64,000 nucleotides of DNA, taken from Bacteroides intestinalis. Lineage in GTDB: Bacteria > Bacteroidota > Bacteroidia > Bacteroidales > Bacteroidaceae. The position numbers and the translations under genes are program-made. Positions 17,926 through 26,384 of this stretch are shown here, in pieces. Location of the stretch: NCBI RefSeq assembly GCF_003464595.1, contig NZ_QRZF01000011.1, positions 62,001-126,000 of the forward strand, written 5' to 3'. The notes under the pieces are model-generated. The model did not search any database and was not told where the DNA came from. It worked only from the letters and a program-made list of their open reading frames with translations. Positions within the stretch are counted from its first letter, which is position 1; each line of letters starts with the position of its first letter.

Positions 17926-18594
17926 ATGAAAAAAATCACGATTCTATTATTTGTTATTTGTTGCTTTATTCAAAACACCTCAGCTCAAGCACCGTGTGAA
18001 ATGTCCTACCTAATCATGGTTTTAGATCCTGAAACAGGTAGAATTATGGCAGATGAAGATGTTAGTATTCGTATTGAAATCCGTCAAGGGAACGAGGAAG
18101 GCAAAGCTGTTTACTCTCAAAACTTCAATGTCCATACTGACAAGACAGGAGTATGTAATCTTACTCTTAATTTATCAGCAGATATTGATTGGAGTACAAA
18201 TAACTATTATTTAATTACTATCATTAATCAAACTGTTTGTAGTAGCCCTAAAATAACTTCAGTACCCTATGCACTCTATGCAGGACAAGCTGCATCACTT
18301 GATGGCATTATTACTGCCAAACAATTAGTTGGTACATGGAAAAATACCTACAATGATCCTAAAGAAGGAGAAGAATCCTTCATATTCAATGCTGACGGTA
18401 CAGGATATCAGATTTGGTTAAACAAAGAAGAAATAAAAATAGCATTTACATGGTCACTCAACAGAGCTGGAATATTAGCAGTGATTGATGCTGAGAATAA
18501 AACGAACGTTTACTACACCATAGTAGTAGATGAAAATAAAATAATCATTGGTGGTGACAGCCGTCGCGGAGATACGCTCATCAGACAAAGATAA
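17926..18594 (+). CDS. Secreted protein with lipocalin-like C-terminal half
   Basis: 222 residues; signal peptide MKKITILLFVICCFIQNTSAQ. The N-terminal half (to ~125) describes a beta-rich domain ending in SVPYALYAGQAASLDG, a phrase typical of Bacteroidota cell-surface proteins that precede a structural repeat or coiled coil. The C-terminal half (LVGTWKN...SFIFNADGTGYQIW...FTWSL...VVDENKIIIGG) has the strand pattern of lipocalin-like/DUF5640-type domains. Function unknown. AT-rich relative to neighbours. Forms a likely operon with the secreted gene 8 bp downstream. Confidence 0.65.
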   Translation: MKKITILLFVICCFIQNTSAQAPCEMSYLIMVLDPETGRIMADEDVSIRIEIRQGNEEGKAVYSQNFNVHTDKTGVCNLTLNLSADIDWSTNNYYLITIINQTVCSSPKITSVPYALYAGQAASLDGIITAKQLVGTWKNTYNDPKEGEESFIFNADGTGYQIWLNKEEIKIAFTWSLNRAGILAVIDAENKTNVYYTIVVDENKIIIGGDSRRGDTLIRQR

Positions 18595-18601
18595 ATTACT
18601 T

Positions 18602-19066
18602 ATGAAAAAATATATACTTATTAGTATTTTGATTATAACAGTTACAACTGCATGTGCACAAAAAGTAACTGTCATTGGCCAACCGGTAGTATGTTCATCC
18701 CAATCTCTATCCGGTAATATAATCATTCCCACTACAGCCAGTTCTATATTTAAAGACAATACGCGCTATTACCAGATAGGAACAATTATTATCGCTCCGA
18801 AAACTTTACCAACAAGAGTTGAAGCCTTTTCTTCAGAGTCCAAACTATATCCATTTTATGACTGGGAAAACAACTCTTTCATTATCCCTGCATTCCCAGC
18901 AAAAAGCATAATATCACTTTATTCAATAGAAGGAAAACTATTACGCCAAATGCAGACAAACGGAGAGCGTATAATAGTAAGTGCCAGCACTCTTCCTCCT
19001 ATTACAATATTCCGTATTATTAATGGAGACAACTCGTTCAGTTGCAAGTTAATGAAACGAAAATAG
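18602..19066 (+). CDS. Small secreted protein with a T9SS-tail-like C-terminus
   Basis: 154 residues from ATG 18602; the frame is open further upstream but MKKYILISILIITVTTACAQ is a clear signal sequence, possibly lipobox-like at TTACA. The last ~70 residues (SIISLYSIEGKLLRQMQTNG...) follow the pattern of the Por secretion-tail beta-sandwich: an LYSIEGKLL strand, a short turn, then FRIINGD and a basic end, MKRK. Lacks a recognisable enzymatic domain. The 7-bp gap from the preceding gene suggests cotranscription. Confidence 0.6.
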   Translation: MKKYILISILIITVTTACAQKVTVIGQPVVCSSQSLSGNIIIPTTASSIFKDNTRYYQIGTIIIAPKTLPTRVEAFSSESKLYPFYDWENNSFIIPAFPAKSIISLYSIEGKLLRQMQTNGERIIVSASTLPPITIFRIINGDNSFSCKLMKRK

Positions 19067-19095
19067 ACATAATAACGAAAAAAAGCAAGAAATTC

Positions 19096-19126
19096 TTTGG
19101 TAATTAAAACAAAGTGCTTACATTTG
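19096..19126 (+). promoter_or_regulatory. trp operon promoter
   Basis: TTTG at 19096-19099 and TACATTTG at 19119-19126, separated by 19 bp, are an excellent match to the Bacteroides -33/-7 promoter. Transcription would begin around 19131-19136, giving a leader of about 220 nt before trpB. Confidence 0.8.
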
Positions 19127-19149
19127 CCCCCAGTTAAAACAAAAAGACA

Positions 19150-19212
19150 ATGAAAACAATGCTCATAAATACATATTGGTGGTGGCGCCCGTTACAACTC
19201 CGACAGTCGTAA
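19150..19212 (+). CDS. trpL: trp leader peptide with three consecutive Trp codons
   Basis: A 20-codon ORF, beginning MKTMLINTYWWWRPL and ending at TAA 19210-19212. Three tandem TGG codons occupy 19177-19185. It sits between the trp promoter and a strong rho-independent terminator, the arrangement of an amino-acid attenuator leader. Stalling at the TGG run leaves 19201-19206 free; termination of translation at 19212 would cover it. Too short for ordinary ORF calling, but the Trp run directly ahead of trp genes makes chance occurrence very unlikely. Confidence 0.9.
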   Translation: MKTMLINTYWWWRPLQLRQS

Positions 19213-19300
19213 GGGAGCAGCGCTCGTATGTATATATGTGAACATAATATAGATTAAGAAAGAGCCCTGTCGCAACCTGCGACAGGGCTCTTTTCTTTTA
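19201..19300 (+). promoter_or_regulatory. trp attenuator: antiterminator segment and terminator
   Basis: Terminator hairpin: AGAGCCCTGTCGC (19261-19273), loop AACCT, GCGACAGGGCTCT (19279-19291), followed by TTTCTTTT. The stem is 13 perfect base pairs. An alternative partner for its 5' arm is CGACAG at 19201-19206, complementary to CTGTCG at 19267-19272, and lies within the last codons of the leader peptide. Low charged tRNA-Trp would stall the ribosome upstream, free CGACAG, and favour readthrough; normal translation would mask it and let the terminator form. A small GAGC/GCTC hairpin at about 19215-19225 lies between. Confidence 0.85.
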
Positions 19301-19353
19301 TCCGGTTTTGAGATAAACAGTAAATCGTAAACAATTAAATAAAAAATAGGATT

Positions 19354-20526
19354 ATGAGTTTTTTAGTAAATCAAGATGGTTATTACGGAGAATTCGGTGG
19401 AGCATATGTTCCCGAAATACTCCACAAGTGTGTGGAAGAGTTGCAGAACACCTATCTCAAAGTACTGCAAAGCGAAGATTTCAAGCAAGAGTTCGACCAA
19501 CTGCTGCGTGACTACGTAGGGCGTCCTTCCCCACTCTACTATGCCCGCCGGCTTTCCGAAAAGTATGGCTGCAAGCTCTACCTCAAACGTGAAGACCTGA
19601 ACCATACAGGAGCTCACAAGATTAACAACACCATCGGACAGATTCTTCTGGCACGCCGCATGGGCAAGCATCGCATCATCGCCGAAACCGGTGCCGGACA
19701 ACACGGAGTAGCTACTGCCACCGTATGTGCCCTGATGAACATGGAATGTATCGTCTACATGGGAAAAACGGATGTAGAACGCCAGCATGTCAATGTAGAA
19801 AAAATGAAGATGCTGGGTGCAACCGTCATCCCCGTCACTTCCGGAAATATGACGCTGAAAGATGCTACCAACGAGGCAATCCGCGACTGGTGTTGTCATC
19901 CTGCCGATACGTACTACATCATCGGTTCCACAGTCGGTCCCCATCCTTATCCCGACATGGTGGCTCGCCTGCAATCCGTCATCAGCGAGGAAATCAAAAA
20001 GCAACTCATTGAGAAAGAAGGCCGTGACTGCCCCGACTATCTTATCGCTTGTGTAGGTGGTGGTAGCAATGCCGCCGGAACCATTTACCATTATATCGAC
20101 GATAGCCGCGTGCAGATCGTCCTCGCCGAAGCCGGTGGTAAAGGAATAGATACAGGTATGACTGCCGCTACCATCGCCCTCGGACAGATGGGAATCATTC
20201 ACGGTGCACGCACTTACGTCATCCAGAACGAAGACGGCCAGATAGAAGAGCCCTACTCTATTTCTGCCGGACTGGATTACCCGGGTATCGGCCCCATGCA
20301 TGCCAATCTAGCTGCACAAAAACGTGCCATCGTACTTGCTGTTAATGATGATGAAGCCATCCGCGCCGCCTACGAACTGACGAAACTGGAAGGTATCATC
20401 CCCGCCCTGGAAAGTGCCCATGCCCTCGGTGCCCTCGAAAAGCTGAACTTCAAACCCGATGATGTTGTTGTACTGACTGTTTCGGGACGTGGAGACAAGG
20501 ATATAGAGACGTATCTTAATAATTAA
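19354..20526 (+). CDS. trpB: Tryptophan synthase beta subunit
   Basis: Condenses indole (channelled from TrpA) with serine to tryptophan; PLP enzyme, alpha2beta2 complex, cytoplasmic. 390 residues, normal TrpB1 length. PLP lysine Lys89 in HTGAHKINN, phosphate-binding loop GGGSNAAG, and conserved [13 protein letters not shown]. Start: ATG at 19354 directly after the attenuator. First structural gene of a trpBEGDCFA operon; having trpB first and trpA last separates the two synthase subunits by five genes, an order common in Bacteroidota. Confidence 0.98.
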   Translation: MSFLVNQDGYYGEFGGAYVPEILHKCVEELQNTYLKVLQSEDFKQEFDQLLRDYVGRPSPLYYARRLSEKYGCKLYLKREDLNHTGAHKINNTIGQILLARRMGKHRIIAETGAGQHGVATATVCALMNMECIVYMGKTDVERQHVNVEKMKMLGATVIPVTSGNMTLKDATNEAIRDWCCHPADTYYIIGSTVGPHPYPDMVARLQSVISEEIKKQLIEKEGRDCPDYLIACVGGGSNAAGTIYHYIDDSRVQIVLAEAGGKGIDTGMTAATIALGQMGIIHGARTYVIQNEDGQIEEPYSISAGLDYPGIGPMHANLAAQKRAIVLAVNDDEAIRAAYELTKLEGIIPALESAHALGALEKLNFKPDDVVVLTVSGRGDKDIETYLNN

Positions 20527-20553
20527 AAATTATAAATTAAAAATTAAAGGGTT

Positions 20554-21954
20554 ATGAATACATATAACTATCAAACACATAGTCGTACTATTCTTGGGGA
20601 CTTGCACACTCCTGTAAGTACCTATCTTAAAGTCCGCGACGTCTTTCCCCAAAGTGCACTCATGGAAAGCTCCGACTATCACGGCAGTGAAAATAACCGT
20701 TCATTTATCGGACTCTGTCCATTGGCAAGCGTCAGCATCGACCACGGAACAGCCATCTTCCGCCTACCCGACGGTACTCGCGAAGAACGTCCCATCACAC
20801 CGGAATATCCTGTAGAAAAAGCTTTAGAGGATTTCCTCGGCCGCTTCCATGTGGAAGGCGAATATGCCAATTACTGCGGCCTTTATGGCTACACTTCTTT
20901 CAATGCCGTACGCTATTTTGAAAATATTCCCGTAAAAGATAGCCGCGAAGCCACCAACGACGCACCGGATATGCTCTACATCTTGTATCAATACCTCATT
21001 GTCTTCAACGACTTTAAGAACGAAATGGTACTTCTTGAAATGCTTGCCCCCGGTGAAGAAAGTGAACTGGATACGGTGCAGAAAGCCATCAATAACCGCA
21101 ATTACACCGCCTATGATTTCCGTGCTGTTGGTGAAACCACTTCCCCACTGACCGACGAACAGCATAAAGCAAATATCCGTCAGGGAATTGCCCACTGCCT
21201 GCGTGGGGATGTTTTCCAGATTGTTCTCTCCCGCCGTTTCGAACAACGTTTCGTAGGCGATGACTTCAAACTTTATCGTGCCTTACGCAGCATCAACCCC
21301 TCTCCTTATCTGTTCTATTTCGATTTTGGAGGTTTCCGCATCTTCGGTTCATCACCCGAGACGCACTGCCGCATCGAAGGCCGCCACGCCTACATCGACC
21401 CCATCGCCGGTACTACCAAGCGCACCGGAGATCCCGAACAGGATGCACTGAACGCCCAATATCTGCATGATGATCCCAAAGAGAATGCAGAGCATGTCAT
21501 GCTGGTCGATCTCGCCCGTAACGATCTTTCCCGCAACTGCCACGATGTAAAAGTGGATTTCTACAAGGAAATGCAATATTACAGTCATGTTATCCACCTG
21601 GTAAGCCGCGTCAGCGGTACGCTGAACGAAGATGCCCGCCCTATCAAAGCATTCATCGACACCTTCCCGGCAGGCACTCTGAGCGGTGCACCCAAAGTAC
21701 GCGCCATGCAACTCATCAGCGAACTGGAACCGCACAATCGCGGTGCTTACGGCGGTTGCATCGGCTTCATCGGACTGAACGGTTCACTGAACCAGGCCAT
21801 TACCATCCGTACTTTCGTCAGTCGCAACGGTGTACTTTGGTTTCAGGCAGGCGGCGGCATCGTAGCCAAGAGCAATGAAGAATACGAGTTGCAAGAGGTG
21901 AACAACAAACTGGGAGCACTGAAAAAGGCAATCGTAATGGCGGAGAAAATGTAA
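20554..21954 (+). CDS. trpE: Anthranilate synthase component I
   Basis: Converts chorismate plus ammonia (from TrpG) to anthranilate. 466 residues. The chorismate-binding domain motifs are clear: RGDVFQIVLSRRF, FGSSPETHCRI, PIAGTTKRTG, LVDLARNDLSRN, FPAGTLSGAPKVRAM and FQAGGGIVAKSNEEYE. The N-terminal region has LMESSDYHGSENNRSFIG, the location of the tryptophan feedback site (the ESS motif), so end-product inhibition is expected. Spacer from trpB is 27 bp of AATTAAAAATTA words. Confidence 0.98.
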   Translation: MNTYNYQTHSRTILGDLHTPVSTYLKVRDVFPQSALMESSDYHGSENNRSFIGLCPLASVSIDHGTAIFRLPDGTREERPITPEYPVEKALEDFLGRFHVEGEYANYCGLYGYTSFNAVRYFENIPVKDSREATNDAPDMLYILYQYLIVFNDFKNEMVLLEMLAPGEESELDTVQKAINNRNYTAYDFRAVGETTSPLTDEQHKANIRQGIAHCLRGDVFQIVLSRRFEQRFVGDDFKLYRALRSINPSPYLFYFDFGGFRIFGSSPETHCRIEGRHAYIDPIAGTTKRTGDPEQDALNAQYLHDDPKENAEHVMLVDLARNDLSRNCHDVKVDFYKEMQYYSHVIHLVSRVSGTLNEDARPIKAFIDTFPAGTLSGAPKVRAMQLISELEPHNRGAYGGCIGFIGLNGSLNQAITIRTFVSRNGVLWFQAGGGIVAKSNEEYELQEVNNKLGALKKAIVMAEKM

Positions 21955-21958
21955 ATTC

Positions 21959-22078
21959 ATGTACAATGTACAATGTACAAAGTACAATTTGCCATGCGGC
22001 GTACATAGCGCAGCCAAATTGTACTTTGTAAATTGTACTTTAAAATTGTACTTTGTAAATTGTAAATTGTAAATGAAA
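21959..22078. repeat. TGTACAAT word palindrome with GCGCAGCC in the trpE-trpG spacer
   Basis: Left arm TGTACAATGTACAATGTACA and AAGTACAATTTG; right arm AAATTGTACTTTGTAAATTG repeated. The loop contains ATGCGGC (21994-22000) and GCGCAGCC (22008-22015). It separates two genes whose products form one heteromeric enzyme. Confidence 0.75.
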
Positions 22079-22080
22079 TC

Positions 22081-22647
22081 ATGAAAACAGTAATCATAGA
22101 CAACTACGACTCTTTCACCTACAACCTTGCCCATCTGGTAAAAGAACTCGGTGCAGAAGTAGATGTGCTACGCAATGATAAATTTGAGCTTGAGGAACTG
22201 GAGAAATATGATAAAATCATCCTTTCACCCGGCCCCGGCATTCCCGAGGAGGCAGGCTTACTATTAGAGGTCATCCGCACTTACGCAGGACGGAAACCCA
22301 TACTTGGCGTCTGCCTGGGTGAACAGGCCATCGGACAAGCATTCGGCGGGAAACTCACCAATCTGAGTGAAGTCTTTCACGGCATACAAACGAATGTAAA
22401 AATAAAGAATAAAGATTACATTTTCTCCGGTCTTCCTACTGAAATACCAGTCGGCCGTTATCACTCCTGGGTAGTGGATACGGACGGATTTCCCGAAGAA
22501 TTGGTTATCACCGCCATCAGTTCCGAAGGTCAAATCATGGCACTGAAACATCGGGAATACGATGTTCACGGCATCCAATTTCACCCGGAATCGGTACTGA
22601 CTCCCGATGGAAAACAGATTGTAGGCAACTGGCTGAAAGGCGTCTGA
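22081..22647 (+). CDS. trpG: Anthranilate synthase component II (glutamine amidotransferase)
   Basis: Supplies ammonia from glutamine to TrpE. 188 residues, class I amidotransferase. Oxyanion region LSPGPGIPEEAG (49-60), nucleophile Cys78 in LGVCLGEQAI, and the His-Glu pair in IQFHPESVLTP. GEQAI replaces the more common GHQAI after the cysteine. No fusion to phosphoribosyltransferase, unlike enterobacterial TrpGD. Placed between trpE and trpD, which argues for a role in tryptophan rather than folate synthesis, though dual use (PabA) cannot be excluded. Confidence 0.96.
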   Translation: MKTVIIDNYDSFTYNLAHLVKELGAEVDVLRNDKFELEELEKYDKIILSPGPGIPEEAGLLLEVIRTYAGRKPILGVCLGEQAIGQAFGGKLTNLSEVFHGIQTNVKIKNKDYIFSGLPTEIPVGRYHSWVVDTDGFPEELVITAISSEGQIMALKHREYDVHGIQFHPESVLTPDGKQIVGNWLKGV

Positions 22648-22762
22648 AATGCCACATCTCATGAGGCCAAATGCCGCACTTCACAGGTCGGAATGCCACA
22701 CCTCATGACCGTTAACATGTGGCATTTCAAACGCTAAAGTGAGGCATTCCGAACACAACAGA
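22648..22762. repeat. Cluster of ATGCCACACTT-type repeats, site B
   Basis: Forward units AAATGCCACATCTC, AAATGCCGCACTTC and GAATGCCACACCTC are followed by inverted ACATGTGGCATTTC and AAAGTGAGGCATTCC. Together with a short AATCGTAAATTGTAAAT tail to 22800 they fill the trpG-trpD spacer. Confidence 0.75.
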
Positions 22763-22806
22763 ATTTTCAATCGTAAATTGTAAATCGTCTAATCGTAAAT
22801 AAGAAA

Positions 22807-23802
22807 ATGAAAGATATATTAACCCGTCTCTTCAACCACGAAGAGCTTACTTCAGAAGAAACCAAGCAAATTCTCCTGAACATCACCCGGGAAGCTTACC
22901 CCGAAGCACAGATTTCCGCATTACTCACTGTATTTCAGATGCGTAGCATCACAGTAGATGAACTAATCGGCTTTCGCGAAGCCCTTATGGAGACTCGCAT
23001 CCCTATCGACTTCGCGCCTTATCGGCCTATCGATATCGTAGGTACGGGAGGTGATGGAAAGAACACGTTCAACATTTCCACTTGTGCCTGTTTTGTGGTG
23101 GCCGGAGCCGGTTACAAAGTTGCCAAACACGGCAATTATGGTGCCACTTCCGTCAGTGGGGCAAGCAATGTCATGGAGCAACACGGCATCCGTTTCACCA
23201 ATGATCCCGACAAGTTGAAACGCAGCATGGACGAGTGTAACATCGCCTACCTGCATGCCCAACTTTTCAATCCGGCAATGAAGTTCGTCGGCCCTGTGCG
23301 CAAGGCATTGGGAGTACGTACACTGTTCAACCTTCTTGGCCCGCTTGTCAATCCTTGCAAGCCTACTTACCAGTTGCTCGGTGTGGCCGATCTTGCGCAG
23401 ATGCGACTCTATACAAATGTTTTTTACAAACTCGGTATCGATTTTGCAGTAGTCAACAGTCTCGATAGCTACGACGAAATCTCCCTCACGGACGAATTCA
23501 AAGTTATGACGCGCAATTACGAACGAATTTACCGTCCGCAAGCGCTGGGTTTCAATGCCGCACAGCCTGAAGAGCTCTTCGGCGGAGCCTGTAAGGAGGA
23601 TGCCGCCCGCATCTTTGATAACATCCTTAATAACCGTGCCACACGTGCCCAAACGCAATGTGTCATTGTCAACGCCGCCTTCGCCATCCAGGTGATGGAA
23701 CCTGAAAAGGAAATCGAAGAATGCATTGCCATCGCTCGCCAATCGCTGGAGAGTGGACGGGCGCTGGAGACGTTGAAGAAGTTTATAATGATTAATAGTT
23801 GA
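22807..23802 (+). CDS. trpD: Anthranilate phosphoribosyltransferase
   Basis: Transfers phosphoribosyl from PRPP to anthranilate. 331 residues. PRPP/Mg loop GTGGDGKNTFNIST (79-92), then KHGNYGATSVSGASNVMEQHG, the NPAMKFVGPVRKALGVRTLFNLLGPLVNP region typical of TrpD, and a DEISLTD metal motif near 223. Four-helix N-terminal domain with NHEELTSEE. Stand-alone, not fused to TrpG. Confidence 0.97.
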   Translation: MKDILTRLFNHEELTSEETKQILLNITREAYPEAQISALLTVFQMRSITVDELIGFREALMETRIPIDFAPYRPIDIVGTGGDGKNTFNISTCACFVVAGAGYKVAKHGNYGATSVSGASNVMEQHGIRFTNDPDKLKRSMDECNIAYLHAQLFNPAMKFVGPVRKALGVRTLFNLLGPLVNPCKPTYQLLGVADLAQMRLYTNVFYKLGIDFAVVNSLDSYDEISLTDEFKVMTRNYERIYRPQALGFNAAQPEELFGGACKEDAARIFDNILNNRATRAQTQCVIVNAAFAIQVMEPEKEIEECIAIARQSLESGRALETLKKFIMINS

Positions 23803-23936
23803 CTAGGGAACAAGGGAACAAGGGGACAAGGCCTTTCGGCATGATGGCTGGGCGAATTCGCTCACAAGTACAGCGCAGCCCTTCCCCCCTCGTCAACTCG
23901 TCAACTCGTCAACTTCTCCCCCCTCTCGTCAACTCA
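23802..23936. repeat. GGGAACAAGG / GTCAACTCGTCAAC palindrome with GCGCAGCC
   Basis: Fills the trpD-trpC spacer: left arm GGGAACAAGGGAACAAGGGG, right arm CTCGTCAACTCGTCAACTCG. GCGCAGCC is at 23873-23880. Same words as the 7288 element, but with a longer loop (about 50 bp). Confidence 0.7.
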
Positions 23937-23949
23937 AAAAACAAAAACA

Positions 23950-24792
23950 ATGAAAGATATTTTATCCGAAATCATCGCCCACAAGCGGATTGAGATAGAG
24001 CAGCAAAAGCAAGCAGTCTCCCTCAGTCAATTGCAAGAGCAAGCTGCTGCCATGATGCAGGAAGCTGTCGGAACCGGAGTTTCCGGTACAACGCCCGTCC
24101 ACAGCATGAAGCGTGCACTCGCAAACTCTTCATCCGGCATCATTGCCGAGTTCAAACGCCGTTCCCCTTCCAAGGGCTGGATCAAGGAAAGCGCACAGGC
24201 CGATCTCATTCCACCTGCTTATGAAACAGCCGGAGCTTCCGCCCTCTCCATCCTCACGGATGAAAAGTTCTTCGGCGGAACTCTGCGTGACATCCGTACA
24301 GCACGCCCTTTGGTCAACATCCCGATCCTGCGTAAGGACTTCATTATCGACAAGTATCAGCTTCTGCAAGCCCGCATTGTAGGTGCCGATGCAGTGCTGC
24401 TCATTGCCGCCTGCCTCACACCTGATGAGTGCCATACACTCACCATGCAGGCACACGAACTTGGGCTTGAAGTTCTACTCGAAGTACACAGTACCTCCGA
24501 ACTCTCCTATATATATAAGGAGACGGATATGGTCGGCGTCAACAACCGTAATCTGGGCAGCTTCGTCACCAACATAGAAAACTCTTTCCGCATTGCAGAA
24601 GAGTTAAAAAATGCTGTTGCTGAAATTGATTTTCAGACGCCTCCGCTGCTCGTTTCCGAAAGTGGTATTTCGCACCCTGAAACCATCCGTGAGCTACGCT
24701 CAGCAGGCTTCCGTGGTTTCCTTATGGGAGAGACATTCATGCGTACAGACGATCCCGGAAGCACATTGGAAGAACTCATTCACGGTATATAA
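23950..24792 (+). CDS. trpC: Indole-3-glycerol phosphate synthase
   Basis: Closes the indole ring from carboxyphenylaminodeoxyribulose phosphate. 280 residues, a TIM barrel with a helical N-terminal extension. Motifs: AEFKRRSPSKGWI (catalytic Lys of beta-1), SILTDEKFFGG, ILRKDFIIDKYQ (general acid Lys), LLEVHS, GVNNRNLGSF and LVSESGISHPE. Slightly longer than the usual ~260 because of residues ~35-55 and an insert before the SESGI strand. Monofunctional; trpF is separate and follows 56 bp on. Confidence 0.97.
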   Translation: MKDILSEIIAHKRIEIEQQKQAVSLSQLQEQAAAMMQEAVGTGVSGTTPVHSMKRALANSSSGIIAEFKRRSPSKGWIKESAQADLIPPAYETAGASALSILTDEKFFGGTLRDIRTARPLVNIPILRKDFIIDKYQLLQARIVGADAVLLIAACLTPDECHTLTMQAHELGLEVLLEVHSTSELSYIYKETDMVGVNNRNLGSFVTNIENSFRIAEELKNAVAEIDFQTPPLLVSESGISHPETIRELRSAGFRGFLMGETFMRTDDPGSTLEELIHGI

Positions 24793-24848
24793 ATTTGGAA
24801 ATTCACACATAATTTCATATATTCGTGATTTTTAAGGTACATAAGCCC

Positions 24849-25466
24849 ATGAATACAATGATCAAAGTATGCGGAATGACCGATGCAGACAATATCCGCG
24901 ATGTAGAAGTATTAGGTGTAGATATGATCGGTTTCATCTTCTATCCCAAATCCCCCAGATACCTGTACCAGATACCCAGGTACCTGCCTACGCTTGCCAA
25001 ACGTGTCGGTGTCTTTGTCAACGAAACCAAAGAAAACATCCTTATGTATGTCGACCGTTTCGGCCTGAACTACGTCCAGCTGCACGGTGACGAATCACCC
25101 GAATATTGCCGCACCCTTCATTCACAGGGTATCCGGATCATCAAAGCGTTTTCCATCGCCTTACCCAAGGATCTTCTTGCCGTATCTGATTATGGAGGTT
25201 TCTGCGACTACTATCTGTTCGATACGCGTACCGTCCACTACGGTGGCTCCGGACAGCAATTCGACTGGAGCATTCTGCAACGTTACACTGGCAGTACCCC
25301 CTTCCTGCTTAGCGGCGGTATCAATTCTTACAGTGTCAAAGCTCTGAAAGAATTCCACCATCCCCGCCTTGCCGGTATCGATATCAACAGTCGCTTCGAA
25401 ACATCTCCGGGCATCAAGGATGTGGAACGAATCGAACGTTTTCTCAAAGAATTAAGAACGAATTAA
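24849..25466 (+). CDS. trpF: Phosphoribosylanthranilate isomerase
   Basis: Amadori rearrangement of phosphoribosylanthranilate, the step before TrpC. 205 residues. Catalytic Cys is in IKVCGMTDADNI and the acid Asp in FDTRTVHYGGSGQQFDW; also GFIFYPKSPRY, NYVQLHGDESPEYC, LSGGINSYSV and DINSRFE. Start chosen at ATG 24849; an in-frame ATG at 24858 (IKVCGMTD directly after) is almost equally good, whereas the upstream in-frame codon at 24825 is unsupported. Confidence 0.95.
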   Translation: MNTMIKVCGMTDADNIRDVEVLGVDMIGFIFYPKSPRYLYQIPRYLPTLAKRVGVFVNETKENILMYVDRFGLNYVQLHGDESPEYCRTLHSQGIRIIKAFSIALPKDLLAVSDYGGFCDYYLFDTRTVHYGGSGQQFDWSILQRYTGSTPFLLSGGINSYSVKALKEFHHPRLAGIDINSRFETSPGIKDVERIERFLKELRTN

Positions 25467-25481
25467 ATTTAGAATAACATC

Positions 25482-26258
25482 ATGAATCGTATAAATCAAC
25501 TTTTTCAGGACAGCCCTAAAAACTTGCTGTCCATCTACTTCTGTGCCGGTTGCCCAACCCTGGAAGGTACTGCCGACGTCATCCGCACCCTCGAACGCAA
25601 TGGGGTCCATTCTATTGAAATCGGTATTCCCTTCAGTGACCCGATGGCTGACGGCATCGTTATCCAGGAAGCCGCTACCCGTGCTCTCCGCAACGGTATG
25701 TCGCTGCGTATTTTGTTTGAGCAACTCCGCGATATCCGTAGTGATGTCCGTATTCCTCTCATTCTGATGGGCTATCTCAACCCTATCATGAAATTCGGGT
25801 TCGAGGCTTTCTGTCAAAAATGCGTAGAATGTGGTATCGACGGCGTTATTATTCCCGATCTTCCCTTCAAAGACTACGAAGAAACGTATAAACCTATTGC
25901 CGACCGTTACGACATCCGTGTCATCATGCTCATCACCCCCGAAACCAGTGAAGCCCGTGTCCGTGAAATCGACGAACATACCGACGGCTTCATCTATATG
26001 GTATCCAGCGCTGCTACTACCGGTGCCCAGAAAGATTTCGATAGCCAGAAGCAAGCTTATTTCAAAAAGATACAGGATATGCATCTGCGCAATCCCCGCA
26101 TGGTTGGCTTCGGCATCAGTAACAAACAGACATTTGACGCCGCTTGTGCCAACTCTTCAGGTGCTATCATCGGCAGCCGATTCGTCACCCTGCTGAATGA
26201 AGCTGAAGGAGATGCAGAAAAGGCGATCACACAGTTGAAAGAAGGGCTGAAGAAGTGA
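25482..26258 (+). CDS. trpA: Tryptophan synthase alpha subunit
   Basis: Cleaves indole-3-glycerol phosphate to indole and glyceraldehyde-3-phosphate; indole is passed to TrpB. 258 residues. Catalytic Glu in SIEIGIPFSDPMADGIVIQ, Asp in GVIIPDLPFKDYEE, and phosphate-binding loops GFIYMVSSAATTG and GFGISNKQTF plus GAIIGSRFV. Last gene of the trp operon, 15 bp after trpF; followed by TTAGTGAT-type repeats. Confidence 0.97.
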   Translation: MNRINQLFQDSPKNLLSIYFCAGCPTLEGTADVIRTLERNGVHSIEIGIPFSDPMADGIVIQEAATRALRNGMSLRILFEQLRDIRSDVRIPLILMGYLNPIMKFGFEAFCQKCVECGIDGVIIPDLPFKDYEETYKPIADRYDIRVIMLITPETSEARVREIDEHTDGFIYMVSSAATTGAQKDFDSQKQAYFKKIQDMHLRNPRMVGFGISNKQTFDAACANSSGAIIGSRFVTLLNEAEGDAEKAITQLKEGLKK

Positions 26259-26259
26259 T

Positions 26260-26346
26260 TGGAAAGGAGTGGATTAGTGATAAGTAAATGACATTGTAAT
26301 GGCAAAATGTCACTTATCACTAACCACTTACCCCTAATCACTATTT
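26260..26346. repeat. GTGATAAGT / ACTTATCAC palindrome after trpA
   Basis: GGATTAGTGATAAGTAAATGACATT on the left pairs with AATGTCACTTATCACTAACC on the right, a stem of about 20 bp with small mismatches, followed by CCTAATCACTA. It may end trp transcription, although no U-run immediately follows the stem. Confidence 0.55.
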
Positions 26347-26352
26347 TTTTCC

Positions 26353-26360
26353 TATCTTTG
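26353..26360 (+). promoter_or_regulatory. -7 element of the asparaginase gene
   Basis: TATCTTTG followed by CACCC, 25 bp before the ATG at 26385. It implies an independent transcript after the trp operon. Confidence 0.65.
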
Positions 26361-26384
26361 CACCCAAAATAATCAAACCCGGTT

